Positions 1 to 9,024 of a stretch of DNA of 26,678 nt are shown here, one piece after another. The stretch's first letter is position 1, and every line of letters starts with the position of its first letter. The translations under genes and the position numbers were made by a program. The stretch is from CAZFUY01 sp964522445 (GTDB lineage: Bacteria; Pseudomonadota; Gammaproteobacteria; SZUA-229). The stretch covers positions 1-26,678 of the forward strand of contig CAZFUY010000032.1 of the NCBI GenBank assembly GCA_964522445.1, given 5' to 3'. Below the pieces are notes generated by a model. The model was not told the origin of the DNA. It made no database searches and saw nothing but the letters and a program-made list of their open reading frames with translations.

Positions 1-539
1 ATTAACCAGTCCATCAAATGAACAACGGTGACATCCATACCCTGTTTAATTAAACCATTAGCCGCTTCAAGACCTAACAAACCACCACCAATAACAACAG
101 CATGTTTTTTAGTCTTTGCAGTAGCCAGCATATCATCAACATCTTTAATATCACGGAAGCCAATAACACCCGGAAGATCATGCCCTGGAACAGGAATAAT
201 AAAAGGATCAGAACCTGTAGCCATTAATAAACGATCATATTCAACAACAGTGCCATCATCGCCTGTTACCGTGCAGGCTTTACGATCAATAGCCGTGACC
301 GTTACACCTTTGTGCAGAGTAATGTTGTTATCGTCATACCATTGCAAATCATTAAGCATGATTTCTTCGATGGTTTTCTCACCACATAAAACTGGAGATA
401 ACAAAATGCGATTGTAGTTACCATAAGGCTCTGCGCCAAAAACAGTAATTTCATATTTCTCAGGTGCAATTTTGAGTAATTCCTCAACAGTACGCATACC
501 TGCCATACCATTACCAATGACAACCAGTTTTTCTTTCAT
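1..539 (-). CDS. nirB: Nitrite reductase (NADH) large subunit NirB, N-terminal part, cut by window edge
   Basis: This encodes the N-terminal 179 or so residues of the FAD/NAD(P)H domain of the cytoplasmic sirohaem nitrite reductase, which reduces nitrite to ammonium. Read from the ATG at 539, the protein starts MKEKLVVIGNGMAGMRTVEE, a classic FAD-binding GxGxxG Rossmann motif. Further on come YNRILLSPVL (the NirB/rubredoxin-reductase pattern), the ATGSDPF segment, and a second dinucleotide-binding motif, VVIGGGLLGLEAANGL. The frame stays open to base 1, so the [2Fe-2S], ferredoxin-like and sirohaem domains lie outside. It is divergent from the nitrate transporter and has its own sigma-54 promoter at 586-601. 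That favours an assimilatory role. A stand-alone FAD-dependent oxidoreductase is possible but less likely given the neighbours. Confidence 0.93.
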   Translation of the reverse strand, partial: MKEKLVVIGNGMAGMRTVEELLKIAPEKYEITVFGAEPYGNYNRILLSPVLCGEKTIEEIMLNDLQWYDDNNITLHKGVTVTAIDRKACTVTGDDGTVVEYDRLLMATGSDPFIIPVPGHDLPGVIGFRDIKDVDDMLATAKTKKHAVVIGGGLLGLEAANGLIKQGMDVTVVHLMDWL

Positions 540-585
540 GTATCTAAACTCCAGAATGGGGCGATAAAAATATTAAGATCGTATG

Positions 586-601
586 TGCAATACACATGCC
601 A
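586..601 (-). promoter_or_regulatory. Sigma-54 promoter for nirB
   Basis: Read on the minus strand the sequence is TGGCATGTGTATTGCA. It matches the RpoN consensus TGGCACGNNNNTTGCA at every fixed position but one (C to T), with correct GG/GC spacing. Transcription would start near base 575, leaving a leader of about 35 nt before the nirB ATG. Confidence 0.8.
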
Positions 602-690
602 GATAAAATATATTTTATTAAACCATTGTTTTTTATAGAAATAACAGACAATTGACATATATCAACACGCGCATTTTGATTCTCAATAAT

Positions 691-707
691 TGCACTGGAT
701 TGGTGCG
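691..707. promoter_or_regulatory. Probable NtrC binding site (upstream activating sequence)
   Basis: TGCACTGGATTGGTGCG matches the NtrC dyad TGCACC-N5-GGTGCA with one mismatch in each arm. It lies about 90 bp upstream of the nirB sigma-54 promoter and about 200 bp upstream of the transporter promoter, so it could serve both. The assignment rests on the known NtrC consensus; the ntrC gene is not in the window. Confidence 0.65.
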
Positions 708-909
708 CTGCACTAGAAAACAACATTTAAGAATATTCTTATATACCCCCTATGACTTATAGCCTACTTTTCCCCTTCTCCATCCCCATAGAAATCGCAT
801 CAAATTCACTCATTAGAGTTAACCTGGCGCACTATATCTGCACATTAATCCTGTAATTTTTCTTACCAAATAAAAGCTACCCACTTGTTTTAATTGATAT
901 TTATCAAAT

Positions 910-925
910 TGGCATCATTGCTGCT
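910..925 (+). promoter_or_regulatory. Sigma-54 promoter for the nitrate transporter operon
   Basis: TGGCATCATTGCTGCT has the -24 TGGCA element and a -12 CTGC element at the correct 12-base GG-to-GC distance. The -12 element is weaker than the TTGC consensus. Transcription would start near 936, about 30 nt before the GTG start at 967. Confidence 0.65.
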
Positions 926-966
926 TTAACCTTACTTAACAATATTTTTTAACTGGAGATTCAACA

Positions 967-2436
967 GTGTCTATTCCCAGGCTTAATCTTTTATCATTCA
1001 GCGGCAATATTCGTATATTGCACCTGTCCTGGTTTGCTTTTTTTATAAGCTTTTTAATCTGGTTTAGTCACGCACCTCTACTTGCCGCCATGCGTGACAG
1101 CATGGGATTAACTGATCAACAAATTAAAACTCTGTTAATTTTAAATGTTGCACTCACCATTCCTGCTCGAATTGTTATAGGCATGCTGGTTGATGCCTTT
1201 GGCCCGAGGCGGATTTACTCATTGCTCTTATTTGTTTCAAGTTTTTTATGTTTTGGTTTTGCCATGGCGGATGATTATGAAACTCTGGCTTTAATGCGTT
1301 TTCTGCTAGGTTTTGCAGGTGCTGGTTTTGTTATTGGCATTCGCATGATCTCTGAATGGTTTCCTGCAAAACAGGCTGGGTTTGCTCAGGGTATTTATGG
1401 AGGCTGGGGCAACTTTGGTTCAGCCGCAGCCGCTGTTTCTTTGCCAACGATTGCTTTAATGTTTGGTGGTGATGATGGCTGGCGCTGGGCCATTGGCAGC
1501 ACTGGAGTCCTGGCTCTTGTTTATTCCGCTATTTATTTTTTCTTTACCTCAGACACACCCAAAGGTTCTACTTATTTTAAACCTAAAAAAAATGGCGCAT
1601 TAGAAATAACCAGCCCAGTGGATTTCTTTCTATATTTAGTTATGAACATTCCAATGTATGCAGCCCTTGCTGTTTTAACCTGGAAATTAAGTCCTGCAAA
1701 TATTGGTATGCTTAGCGACAATATTGTAAATACAATTTATGCTGTACTTACCGGCTTATACCTGTTTCAGACCATTCGTATATTTCAAATTAACAAGCAT
1801 GTGTTTAGTAAAACAGTTCCCGAAATTGAACGTTATAAATTTTCACAGGTTGCCATTTTAAATTTATCTTACATGGTTACTTTTGGATCAGAGTTATCGG
1901 TTGTTTCAATGCTGCCATTATTCTTTATGGATACATTTGAATTATCAGCAACCACAGCAGGATTAGTCGCTTCGGTATTTGCTGGTTTAAATTTAATCAT
2001 GCGTCCAGCAGGTGGCTGGATTAGTGATAAATATGGTCGCAGAAGTTCATTGGCAATCATTATGTTTGGCCTGGTAATTGGCTATATATTAATGAGTTTT
2101 ATAACACCTGAATGGTCAATTATTACCGCTATTGCAGTTACTGTCTTCTGCTCTATATTTGTTAATGCTGGTAACGGTGCTGTATTTGCAATTGTTCCAC
2201 TGGTAAAACGTAGACTAACAGGGCAAATAGCGGGCATGACGGGTGCTTATGGAAATGTAGGTGCTGTTACATTTTTAACAATATTATCGTTTGTTGCACC
2301 TTCAGTATTTTTTATGGTAATCGCAGGAGCCGCGGCTATAACGTTTACAGCTATATTTTTCTTTCTTGAAGAACCCTCAGGAAAAATGACAGAAGTCCTT
2401 CCCGATGGTACTGTGCAAATGATTGAGGTTAATTAA
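967..2436 (+). CDS. nasA: Nitrate/nitrite transporter, NarK/NasA family (MFS)
   Basis: This is a 489-residue inner-membrane major facilitator that imports nitrate, probably for assimilation. It shows the two nitrate signatures of the NNP family: GIYGGWGNFGSAAA at about residues 142-155 and GAYGNVGAV at about 426-434. Two conserved arginines occur where NarK proteins bind the anion, ALTIPARIVIG (R68) and NLIMRPAGG (R346). About twelve hydrophobic segments are visible. The start is GTG at 967, with GGAG ten bases upstream. The gene is divergent from nirB and followed after 43 nt by a PP2C-kinase fusion, the same nirB-kinase-nasA neighbourhood known in Pseudomonas. NarK and NasA are hard to tell apart from sequence alone; the sigma-54/NtrC context is why I prefer the assimilatory name. 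Confidence 0.88.
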   Translation: MSIPRLNLLSFSGNIRILHLSWFAFFISFLIWFSHAPLLAAMRDSMGLTDQQIKTLLILNVALTIPARIVIGMLVDAFGPRRIYSLLLFVSSFLCFGFAMADDYETLALMRFLLGFAGAGFVIGIRMISEWFPAKQAGFAQGIYGGWGNFGSAAAAVSLPTIALMFGGDDGWRWAIGSTGVLALVYSAIYFFFTSDTPKGSTYFKPKKNGALEITSPVDFFLYLVMNIPMYAALAVLTWKLSPANIGMLSDNIVNTIYAVLTGLYLFQTIRIFQINKHVFSKTVPEIERYKFSQVAILNLSYMVTFGSELSVVSMLPLFFMDTFELSATTAGLVASVFAGLNLIMRPAGGWISDKYGRRSSLAIIMFGLVIGYILMSFITPEWSIITAIAVTVFCSIFVNAGNGAVFAIVPLVKRRLTGQIAGMTGAYGNVGAVTFLTILSFVAPSVFFMVIAGAAAITFTAIFFFLEEPSGKMTEVLPDGTVQMIEVN

Positions 2437-2479
2437 ATACAGGCTTTGGTCAAAACATTAATGACTAACAACTAACGAC

Positions 2480-4195
2480 ATGGTATCAAATTTAACAATC
2501 AGCATAGGCCAGAGTTCCGACAAAGGCATTAAAGAAAATAACGAAGACTCCTATGGCGTACTTTGCCCCGATGATAAATTACTTGACAGCAAAGGCATAG
2601 CAGCAATTATTGCTGATGGTATGGGCAGTTGCGCTCATCCCAAAGAAGCCAGTGAATATTGTGTTAAAGGTTTTTTCAGTGACTATTTCAGTACCGCAGA
2701 ATCCTGGACAGTAAAAACATCCGGGGCAAAAGTTTTAACGGCACTTAATAGCTGGCTTTATGGAAAAAGCAGTGATGATCAGGCAAAAGCTTATGTTTCA
2801 ACCTTTAGCTCCCTGATTATTAAATCAACCACAGCACATATTTTTCATATTGGTGATTCACGTATTTATCGTTTTCGTGATAACTCATTAGAACAACTTA
2901 CTCACGATCATCGCGTCTGGTTTTCAAAAGAAAAAAATTATTTAAGTCGTGCTATTGGCATCGACCTACATCTTGATATCGACTACAAAACAATTGATGT
3001 TGAAACAGCCGACTGTTACCTGATGACAACTGATGGCATTCACGATTATATTAATGAATCACAACTTAAAAAATTATTAAGTGGTACAGGAGACCTGGAT
3101 GTCATTGCAGATAAAATTGTAATGGCCGCTTTAGAAAACAAATCAAATGACAATGTGACATGCCAAATTATTAGAATTGATTCATTACCCAGCCAGGAAG
3201 CAAATGAAGTTTACCAGGAACTTGCCAAACTCCCTTTCCCTCCAGAGCTTGAACCCGGCATGGAACTGGATGGCTATAAAATATTAAAAGAAATAAGTGC
3301 CAGTGCCACCAGTCAGCTTTATTTAGTTGAAGATAAAGACACAGCAAAAAAAATGGTAATGAAAACACCCTCTGTTAATTTTAATGATGACCCTTCCTAT
3401 ATCGAACGTTTTCACATGGAAGAATGGGCAGGCAAACGTATTAAACATAAAAATGTATTAGAAACATACGAACAAACAAAACCAGGAAATTTTATGTATT
3501 TTTTAATGGAATATATAGAAGGCCAAACTTTAGCAGAATGGATAAAAAGCAACCCCAAGCCCGACATAAAAAAAGTAACTGATATTATTGAACAACTAAT
3601 TCAGGGGCTTCGCGCCATTCACCGTATGGAAATGCTTCATCGTGATTTAAAACCCGATAATATTATTATAACGGCAGACGGCACAGCTAAAATAATTGAC
3701 TTTGGTTCAATAAAAATTGCCGGCATTCAGGAAATCAGCACCCCTGTTGAACGACTCGAACTACTGGGCACAAAAAACTATACTGCACCTGAATATTTAC
3801 TGGGCATGGCAGGTAGTAATAAATCTGATTTGTTTTCCTTAGGAATAATCGCCTATGAAATGTTAACAGGTAAGCTACCCTATGGCGACCATCTTAATAG
3901 AGATATAAACTGGCGAACTCTAAACAAAGTGTCTTATATATCAACATTAAAATACAATCCAATGGTGCCTTTATGGCTGGATGGCGCTCTGGAAAAAGCC
4001 GTCCGCTGTGACCAGCGTATGCGTTATGATACATTCTCCGAATTCATTCATGACCTGACTCATCCCAATGATTCATTCATGAAACAAAACATCCCGCTGC
4101 TTGAAAAAGATCCTGTAAAAACATGGCAAATAATCGCCGCTATACTCTTGTTCAGCAATACAATACTTATCTATTTTCTTATTAGCAATCAATAA
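2480..4195 (+). CDS. Bifunctional PP2C phosphatase / Ser-Thr protein kinase with C-terminal membrane anchor
   Basis: A 571-residue fusion. Residues 1-235 are a PP2C phosphatase with metal-binding motifs ED (22-23), DGMG (46-49), GDSR (125-128), DG (185-186) and DN (224-225). Residues 265-528 are a Hanks-type kinase with the ATP-site lysine near K295, HRDLKPDN (387-394), DFGS (407-410) and TAPEYL (435-440). A single hydrophobic helix at about 548-568 anchors the C-terminus, so both domains probably face the cytoplasm. It lies 43 nt after the transporter, with no clear Shine-Dalgarno, and is probably co-transcribed. Proteins of this build accompany assimilatory nitrate genes in Pseudomonas (PA1782 type). 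A role in controlling uptake or nitrite reduction by phosphorylation is inference. Confidence 0.9.
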   Translation: MVSNLTISIGQSSDKGIKENNEDSYGVLCPDDKLLDSKGIAAIIADGMGSCAHPKEASEYCVKGFFSDYFSTAESWTVKTSGAKVLTALNSWLYGKSSDDQAKAYVSTFSSLIIKSTTAHIFHIGDSRIYRFRDNSLEQLTHDHRVWFSKEKNYLSRAIGIDLHLDIDYKTIDVETADCYLMTTDGIHDYINESQLKKLLSGTGDLDVIADKIVMAALENKSNDNVTCQIIRIDSLPSQEANEVYQELAKLPFPPELEPGMELDGYKILKEISASATSQLYLVEDKDTAKKMVMKTPSVNFNDDPSYIERFHMEEWAGKRIKHKNVLETYEQTKPGNFMYFLMEYIEGQTLAEWIKSNPKPDIKKVTDIIEQLIQGLRAIHRMEMLHRDLKPDNIIITADGTAKIIDFGSIKIAGIQEISTPVERLELLGTKNYTAPEYLLGMAGSNKSDLFSLGIIAYEMLTGKLPYGDHLNRDINWRTLNKVSYISTLKYNPMVPLWLDGALEKAVRCDQRMRYDTFSEFIHDLTHPNDSFMKQNIPLLEKDPVKTWQIIAAILLFSNTILIYFLISNQ

Positions 4196-4328
4196 CATAG
4201 AACGGCTCACAAAAACCAGATTTAAACCAGAAAATAATTCTATTAATCACCTAAATTTATAAATATATTAAAAATACTGTACTAAACTTATATGTAAAAT
4301 TGACTATTAATTTATTTAGGTACTTGGT

Positions 4329-6257
4329 GTGGCAGTAAACAAAAAACATCAACTGGAAGCTCTTGATCTTAAAACAGAATTACAAAACCGAGAAGCCGAA
4401 ATTGAGCTATTACAGGAAACATTTGCCGAAATTGGTAGTGAGCTCGACCTCGAAAAGGTATTCCAGATTGTAGCCGATCGTGCCCGCGAATTAATCCACG
4501 CTGACACTCTGCTTATTCCCATCCTTGATGAGTCATGCTCTAGCTACACTTACCGTGGTGGCTCAGGTAAAAATTCCACAGAAATCATCGGTGAATCCTT
4601 ACCTCTGGATTTTGGTGTTTGTGGCTGGGTATGGCGACACAAAAAAGCATGGTGGAGAGGCATGCTGGATAAATTAAGCGAAGAAGAACGCAACCTGTGG
4701 GAAAAAGAAGCAGGATCACTTATTCTAATCCCACTACAGGGTCGTAAACATTTCCTCGGCGGTATTGCTGGCATAGATAAAACTGGGGGCGGTGAATTTG
4801 ACCGACGCGATCTTACTCTGTTATCACTCTTTTCAAGTATTGTTTCAATCGCCATTGAAAATGCCATGGCAGTCAGAAAAATTGAAGAAGCTCAGAAATT
4901 AACTGAAGATTACCACCTACGTCTCGAACGTTTAAATAAGCAACTTACTGAAAGTAGTCGCGAACTTGAGTATTTATCACTCTATGATCCCATCACCACC
5001 TTACCAAATCGATCATTATTTCGTGACCGGCTTACACAACATCTTTCTGTTGCTTATTCACGCAAAGAACAGGTATCTTTATTACTTATTGACCTGAATA
5101 ATTTTAAGGACATCAATGAAGCTCTAGGACATGACAAAGGTGATCAACTACTAAAAAAAATCGCCAACCGTTTTCTTGAAAATATTGAATCAAACGAAAC
5201 ATTAAGCCGACTGGGTGGTGACGAGTTTATTTTAACGATCCCAAAAACTAATGAGAAAAAAACAATTATCAGAGCACAGGCATTTTTAGATTTACTGGAA
5301 GAAGAATTTAATCTTGAAGACACCATAATTGCTGTAGGAGCAAGCATTGGCGCAGCCATTTATCCAGAACATGGAAAAGACATTAGCACATTACTGCGTC
5401 ATGCTGACCAGGCTATGTATAATGCAAAAGCCAATAAACGCGGTATTAATTTTTATAATCCAGAAGAAGACAATTCATCTCTGGGGCAACTTACCATGGT
5501 TGCCGACTTACGAAAAGCACTTGATGAAAATCAGTTTGAACTGCATTATCAACCCAAGCTAACTATCAAAAACAATAAATTAATTGGAGTCGAAGCATTA
5601 GGCCGTTGGTCTCATCCGGTTCGAGGATTTGTTCCACCTAATATTTTCATTGGCGCTTTAGAACAAACAGGGTTAATTGATAAATATACCCACTGGGTTA
5701 TTAAAACCGCACTTCAACAAATTGCCACATGGAAAGAAAAAAAACTATCAATAAAGATTGCTGTAAATATATCAACTCAAACTCTTATGAATCCAAAATT
5801 CATTGATGAAGTTGATAAACTGGTAAAAGAATATGGCTCCAGGTCAGCAAATCAAAAACTGGTATTTGAAATAACAGAAAACTTATTCCTGTCTGAATAT
5901 GATCGCCTATCTGAAACACTTATTCGTATTCGTAAAATGGGCATCAGTCTTTCCATTGATGACTTTGGCACTGGCTACTCATCTCTAAGTCGTCTTAAAA
6001 AACTTCCCGTCAGCGAATTAAAAATTGACCGATCATTTGTAATGGACATGATCAATGACCTTGACGATGAAGCTATAGTAAAATCCACAATAGATTTAGG
6101 CCACAACCTCGGACTTATTGTTGTTGCCGAAGGCGTTGAAGATGATGAAACATACAAACGCCTTGGTCAATTAGGCTGCGATACCGCACAGGGTTTTTTG
6201 ATTAGCAAGGCCTTGCCTATTAAACAGTTTGATGAGTTTATTTCAAAAGAGCTTTAA
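4329..6257 (+). CDS. GAF-GGDEF-EAL cyclic-di-GMP signalling protein
   Basis: A 642-residue soluble protein that makes and/or degrades cyclic di-GMP. In order: a short coiled coil (about 8-35), a GAF sensor domain (40-180), a second coiled coil (183-215), a GGDEF domain (215-378) and an EAL domain (388-640). GGDEF is intact at 296-300. The RxxD inhibitory site expected nine residues upstream is absent (ESNE instead). The metal-site motif reads DLNNF rather than DxD. The EAL domain keeps E422-A-L, EITEN (514-518), DDFGTGYSSL (544-553), KIDR (565-568) and VAEGVE (599-604), so phosphodiesterase activity looks intact. The GAF ligand is unknown. Translation starts at GTG 4329, with AGGT eight bases upstream. 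No membrane segment is visible. Confidence 0.92.
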   Translation: MAVNKKHQLEALDLKTELQNREAEIELLQETFAEIGSELDLEKVFQIVADRARELIHADTLLIPILDESCSSYTYRGGSGKNSTEIIGESLPLDFGVCGWVWRHKKAWWRGMLDKLSEEERNLWEKEAGSLILIPLQGRKHFLGGIAGIDKTGGGEFDRRDLTLLSLFSSIVSIAIENAMAVRKIEEAQKLTEDYHLRLERLNKQLTESSRELEYLSLYDPITTLPNRSLFRDRLTQHLSVAYSRKEQVSLLLIDLNNFKDINEALGHDKGDQLLKKIANRFLENIESNETLSRLGGDEFILTIPKTNEKKTIIRAQAFLDLLEEEFNLEDTIIAVGASIGAAIYPEHGKDISTLLRHADQAMYNAKANKRGINFYNPEEDNSSLGQLTMVADLRKALDENQFELHYQPKLTIKNNKLIGVEALGRWSHPVRGFVPPNIFIGALEQTGLIDKYTHWVIKTALQQIATWKEKKLSIKIAVNISTQTLMNPKFIDEVDKLVKEYGSRSANQKLVFEITENLFLSEYDRLSETLIRIRKMGISLSIDDFGTGYSSLSRLKKLPVSELKIDRSFVMDMINDLDDEAIVKSTIDLGHNLGLIVVAEGVEDDETYKRLGQLGCDTAQGFLISKALPIKQFDEFISKEL

Positions 6258-6325
6258 GAATGTGGCCACGGAGGCGCAGAGAACTCAGAGGTTTTTTTGG
6301 GTTAATCTATTTTAATTATTTTACT

Positions 6326-6395
6326 GTCATCCCGAGCGCAGCCGAGGGATCTTATTACCCGGGCAGCAAGATCCCTCGACTACGCTCGGGATGAC
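6326..6395. repeat. REP-like 70-bp hairpin element, copy 1
   Basis: The 28-nt arms (6326-6353 and 6368-6395) are inverted repeats with two mismatches around a 14-nt loop. The outer sequence is GTCATCCCGAGCG. A second copy of the same length lies at 26567-26636. Both mismatches are C/A on the plus strand, so they become G-U pairs in a minus-strand transcript, meaning the RNA hairpin is stronger in that direction. Confidence 0.88.
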
Positions 6396-6596
6396 ATAAA
6401 AACACTAAAGTCTTGAACTAAAAGCACATAGTTTTAACTAGCGTACTGTAACAATAAACTGACTGTGGTTAAAAACAGTCATTAGCAGACATCGTTCGAT
6501 TGATTATGTTTTGGGACAGACCTCGCATTTTGAGCTCTGTCTCCCTCGAAGTAACTATGTAATCACGACTCCGTACAGCTTGAGTGGCATCACAAC

Positions 6597-6629
6597 GGGG
6601 ACGGAGCGCAAATAGCGCGATCCATCCCC
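6597..6629. repeat. Imperfect hairpin, REP-like
   Basis: GGGGACGGA and TCCATCCCC form the outer stem, with GCGC pairing further in. It looks like a short repetitive extragenic palindrome. Only one copy is seen in the window. Confidence 0.5.
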
Positions 6630-6712
6630 AGGCAAATCAGGTTTAAAATTTCTTGATCTTAAAGTTCTGCAACAGGATGTGTACAGATATTTAACCCATA
6701 CTTATTTATACG

Positions 6713-8884
6713 CTACTTATTCCGACTAACATTTATTATATTTGATAACTGAGCAATTTTATCCAGCACTTTACTTAATTGCTGCAAGTCAGCTATTTCT
6801 GCTGTTATTGTCATATCCGCTGTTTGCTCATCTTTATTAGAAAGAGTATTCACACCTACTACATCAACTTTTTCATCAGCTAAAACTTTACTGACATCAC
6901 GTAATAAGCCATGCCGATCAAAAGCCTCTATATGAATAGAAACCGCATATGTTTTTGCAAGTTCACCACCCCATTCCGCTTCTATTAATCTATCTCTTTT
7001 TTCATCTTCAAGATTAATTATATTAACGCAATCTTTGCGATGAATAGTAACGCCCTGACCTCGTGTAATAAAACCTATAACTTCATCACCTGGTACAGGC
7101 TTACAACAATTAGCAATAGACGTTAAAAGATTACCAACGCCACGAATACGAACCTCATCTCCCTTTGCTGGTTTTTTAACACCTATAATTTTTTTAGCTA
7201 TAAGAGGTATAGAAGATTTGTCTTCCTTAACTATAAATAATTCATGCAATGCCGTTGCAATCTGGCCACCACTTATATCACCTCTTCCTATTGATGCATA
7301 TAAATCATCCTGATTTTTTTGTTTAAAATGTTTTACCAGCTTCTGATGATCAATATTATTAAGTCCTGAACGATTAATTTCTCTTTCACAAACAACTTTA
7401 CCGTCTGACAAATTCTGATCATAGTCCTGATGTTTAAACCAGCTGCGAACTTTTGCTCTTGCACGACTGGTTTTTAAATATCCCAGATTTGGATTCATCC
7501 AGTCTCGACTAGGCTCTGCTTTATTGGTGGTTAGAATATCAACCCGCTCACCATTTTTTAATTCATAGGTTAACTGAACAATACGCCCATTAATTTTTGC
7601 ACCACGACAACGGTGACCAATTTCTGTATGCACTGAGTAGGCGAAATCCAGTGGTGTGGCACCTTGTGGCAAATCCATTACTTTGCCTTTTGGTGTTAAA
7701 ATAAAAACACGATCTGGAAATAATTCTGTATGAAAACTTTCAATAAGTTCATCATCTTCTGTTTCATTTGGATCCAGCAATTTGCGTAAAGAAGTAATGC
7801 CTTTTTCCAGACTGGCATCACTTTTACTGCCTTCTTTATAACGCCAATGCGCAGCAACACCAAATTCTGCAAACTCATGCATTTCTTTGGTACGAATCTG
7901 TATTTCTAATGGTTTGGAGTCTGGGCCAAAAACAGCAGTATGCAAAGACTGGTAACCATTTTCTTTTGGGTTGGCAATATAATCATCAAATTCTTTTGCA
8001 ATGTGCCGCCATTTACCATGCACCTGACCTAAAGCAGTATAACAATCAGCTACTGTTTTTACTGAAACACGTACCGCACGCACATCAAATAATTCAGCAA
8101 AATCTTTTTCTTTCGCCGACATCTTTTTCCAGATACTATAAATATGTTTAGGTCGCCCATAAACGTCTGCTTCAATACCTGCGTCAATTAGCATATTTTT
8201 TATTTCTTCAACCGCATCGTTTATATATTGCTCACGTTCTTCACGACGTTCTTCCAGTAATTTAGCAACACGTTTATAGGTAAGTGGTTCAAGATAACGA
8301 AAAGATAAATCTTCAAGCTCCCACTTTAACTGACCAATTCCTAAACGATTGGCAAGGGGCGCAAAAATTTCCAGTGTTTCTTTAGCAATATTCTGGCGTA
8401 CTTCATCTGTTGATTTAGATAACTGGCGCAGTCGTTGAACTCGATAGGCAAGTTTTATTAAAACCACTCGCACATCTTCAACCATCGATAGCAACATGCG
8501 TCGTAATCGCTCTGCCTGTTCAGGCGCACTCATGTGATCTTCAGCTAAATGAAAATCATGCAACCAGAGCACATTTTTTACCATCTTCTTTATATCATTA
8601 TTAAATTCATCAGCAATTTTTGAAATAAAGGTTTCGTCACGTAAACGAGAATCACTTAACAAAGTCACTACCAAAGTCACTTCATCAACACCCAGCTCTG
8701 AAAGAATTAAAGCAACATCCAGACTACTGGGTAAATCATTTTCGTTATTCTGAACATCCCAGGCATACTTGCATGCTCGATACACAGAACTTTTCTGATC
8801 GATTTTATTGCCAGCTAATTTCAGCAAATATTCATCCATAGAATAACGCTGAACAATATTGTATTGAGTTTTTGTTTTTTGCAT
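6713..8884 (-). CDS. relA: GTP pyrophosphokinase RelA, (p)ppGpp synthetase I
   Basis: A 723-residue ribosome-associated stringent-response enzyme that transfers pyrophosphate from ATP to GTP/GDP on amino-acid starvation. The N-terminal pseudo-hydrolase domain lacks the catalytic HD pair (LLSDSR at 75-80 where SpoT has an HD motif). The synthetase domain has GRPKHIYSIWKKM (243-255), DVRAVRV (267-273), ANPKENGYQSLHT (304-316) and EIQIRT (327-332). The acidic EFDD at 298-301 is the ExDD signature of monofunctional RelA, against RxKD in SpoT. A TGS domain (about 390-455), a Cys-Cys/His-Cys zinc-finger region (C592, C593, H615, C619) and a C-terminal ACT domain (about 645-720) follow. The length is close to E. 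coli RelA (744). It lies 140 nt downstream of fur on the same strand. Confidence 0.95.
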   Translation of the reverse strand: MQKTKTQYNIVQRYSMDEYLLKLAGNKIDQKSSVYRACKYAWDVQNNENDLPSSLDVALILSELGVDEVTLVVTLLSDSRLRDETFISKIADEFNNDIKKMVKNVLWLHDFHLAEDHMSAPEQAERLRRMLLSMVEDVRVVLIKLAYRVQRLRQLSKSTDEVRQNIAKETLEIFAPLANRLGIGQLKWELEDLSFRYLEPLTYKRVAKLLEERREEREQYINDAVEEIKNMLIDAGIEADVYGRPKHIYSIWKKMSAKEKDFAELFDVRAVRVSVKTVADCYTALGQVHGKWRHIAKEFDDYIANPKENGYQSLHTAVFGPDSKPLEIQIRTKEMHEFAEFGVAAHWRYKEGSKSDASLEKGITSLRKLLDPNETEDDELIESFHTELFPDRVFILTPKGKVMDLPQGATPLDFAYSVHTEIGHRCRGAKINGRIVQLTYELKNGERVDILTTNKAEPSRDWMNPNLGYLKTSRARAKVRSWFKHQDYDQNLSDGKVVCEREINRSGLNNIDHQKLVKHFKQKNQDDLYASIGRGDISGGQIATALHELFIVKEDKSSIPLIAKKIIGVKKPAKGDEVRIRGVGNLLTSIANCCKPVPGDEVIGFITRGQGVTIHRKDCVNIINLEDEKRDRLIEAEWGGELAKTYAVSIHIEAFDRHGLLRDVSKVLADEKVDVVGVNTLSNKDEQTADMTITAEIADLQQLSKVLDKIAQLSNIINVSRNK

Positions 8885-9024
8885 AAGGCTAGATAAGTTA
8901 AACCGTGCCGATACTAATCAGTTTAAGCGACATATTGCAGACTCAAAGTACGCGTTGACGAATTATTTAGAAGTGTCTTAATTGTAGACGTTGATGGAGA
9001 TAAAGCTATTAAGAGATATTTTTT

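Larger units (their letters stand above)
6258..6712. other. Gene-free stretch with REP-like hairpins
   Basis: This lies between the convergent GGDEF-EAL and relA genes. No coding potential stands out. It contains a short repeat-like string at 6262-6290 (GGCCACGGAGGCGCAGAG), the 70-bp hairpin at 6326-6395, a loose inverted repeat at 6513-6545 (GGGACAGA against TCTGTCTCCC) and a hairpin at 6597-6629. The hairpins could also end transcription from both sides. Confidence 0.6.

Noticed and set aside
302..726. Small minus-strand open frames around the nirB start and in the nirB/transporter intergenic region
   Set aside because: One is out of frame inside nirB. The other covers the sigma-54 promoter and NtrC-like site and has no ribosome site or domain.
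826..843. Second NtrC site or sigma-54 promoter near TGGCGCACTATATCTGCAC
   Set aside because: Half-site spacing is two bases off for both consensus patterns.
6713..8884. SpoT rather than RelA
   Set aside because: The catalytic HD of the hydrolase domain is missing and the synthetase carries the ExDD (EFDD) signature, not RxKD.
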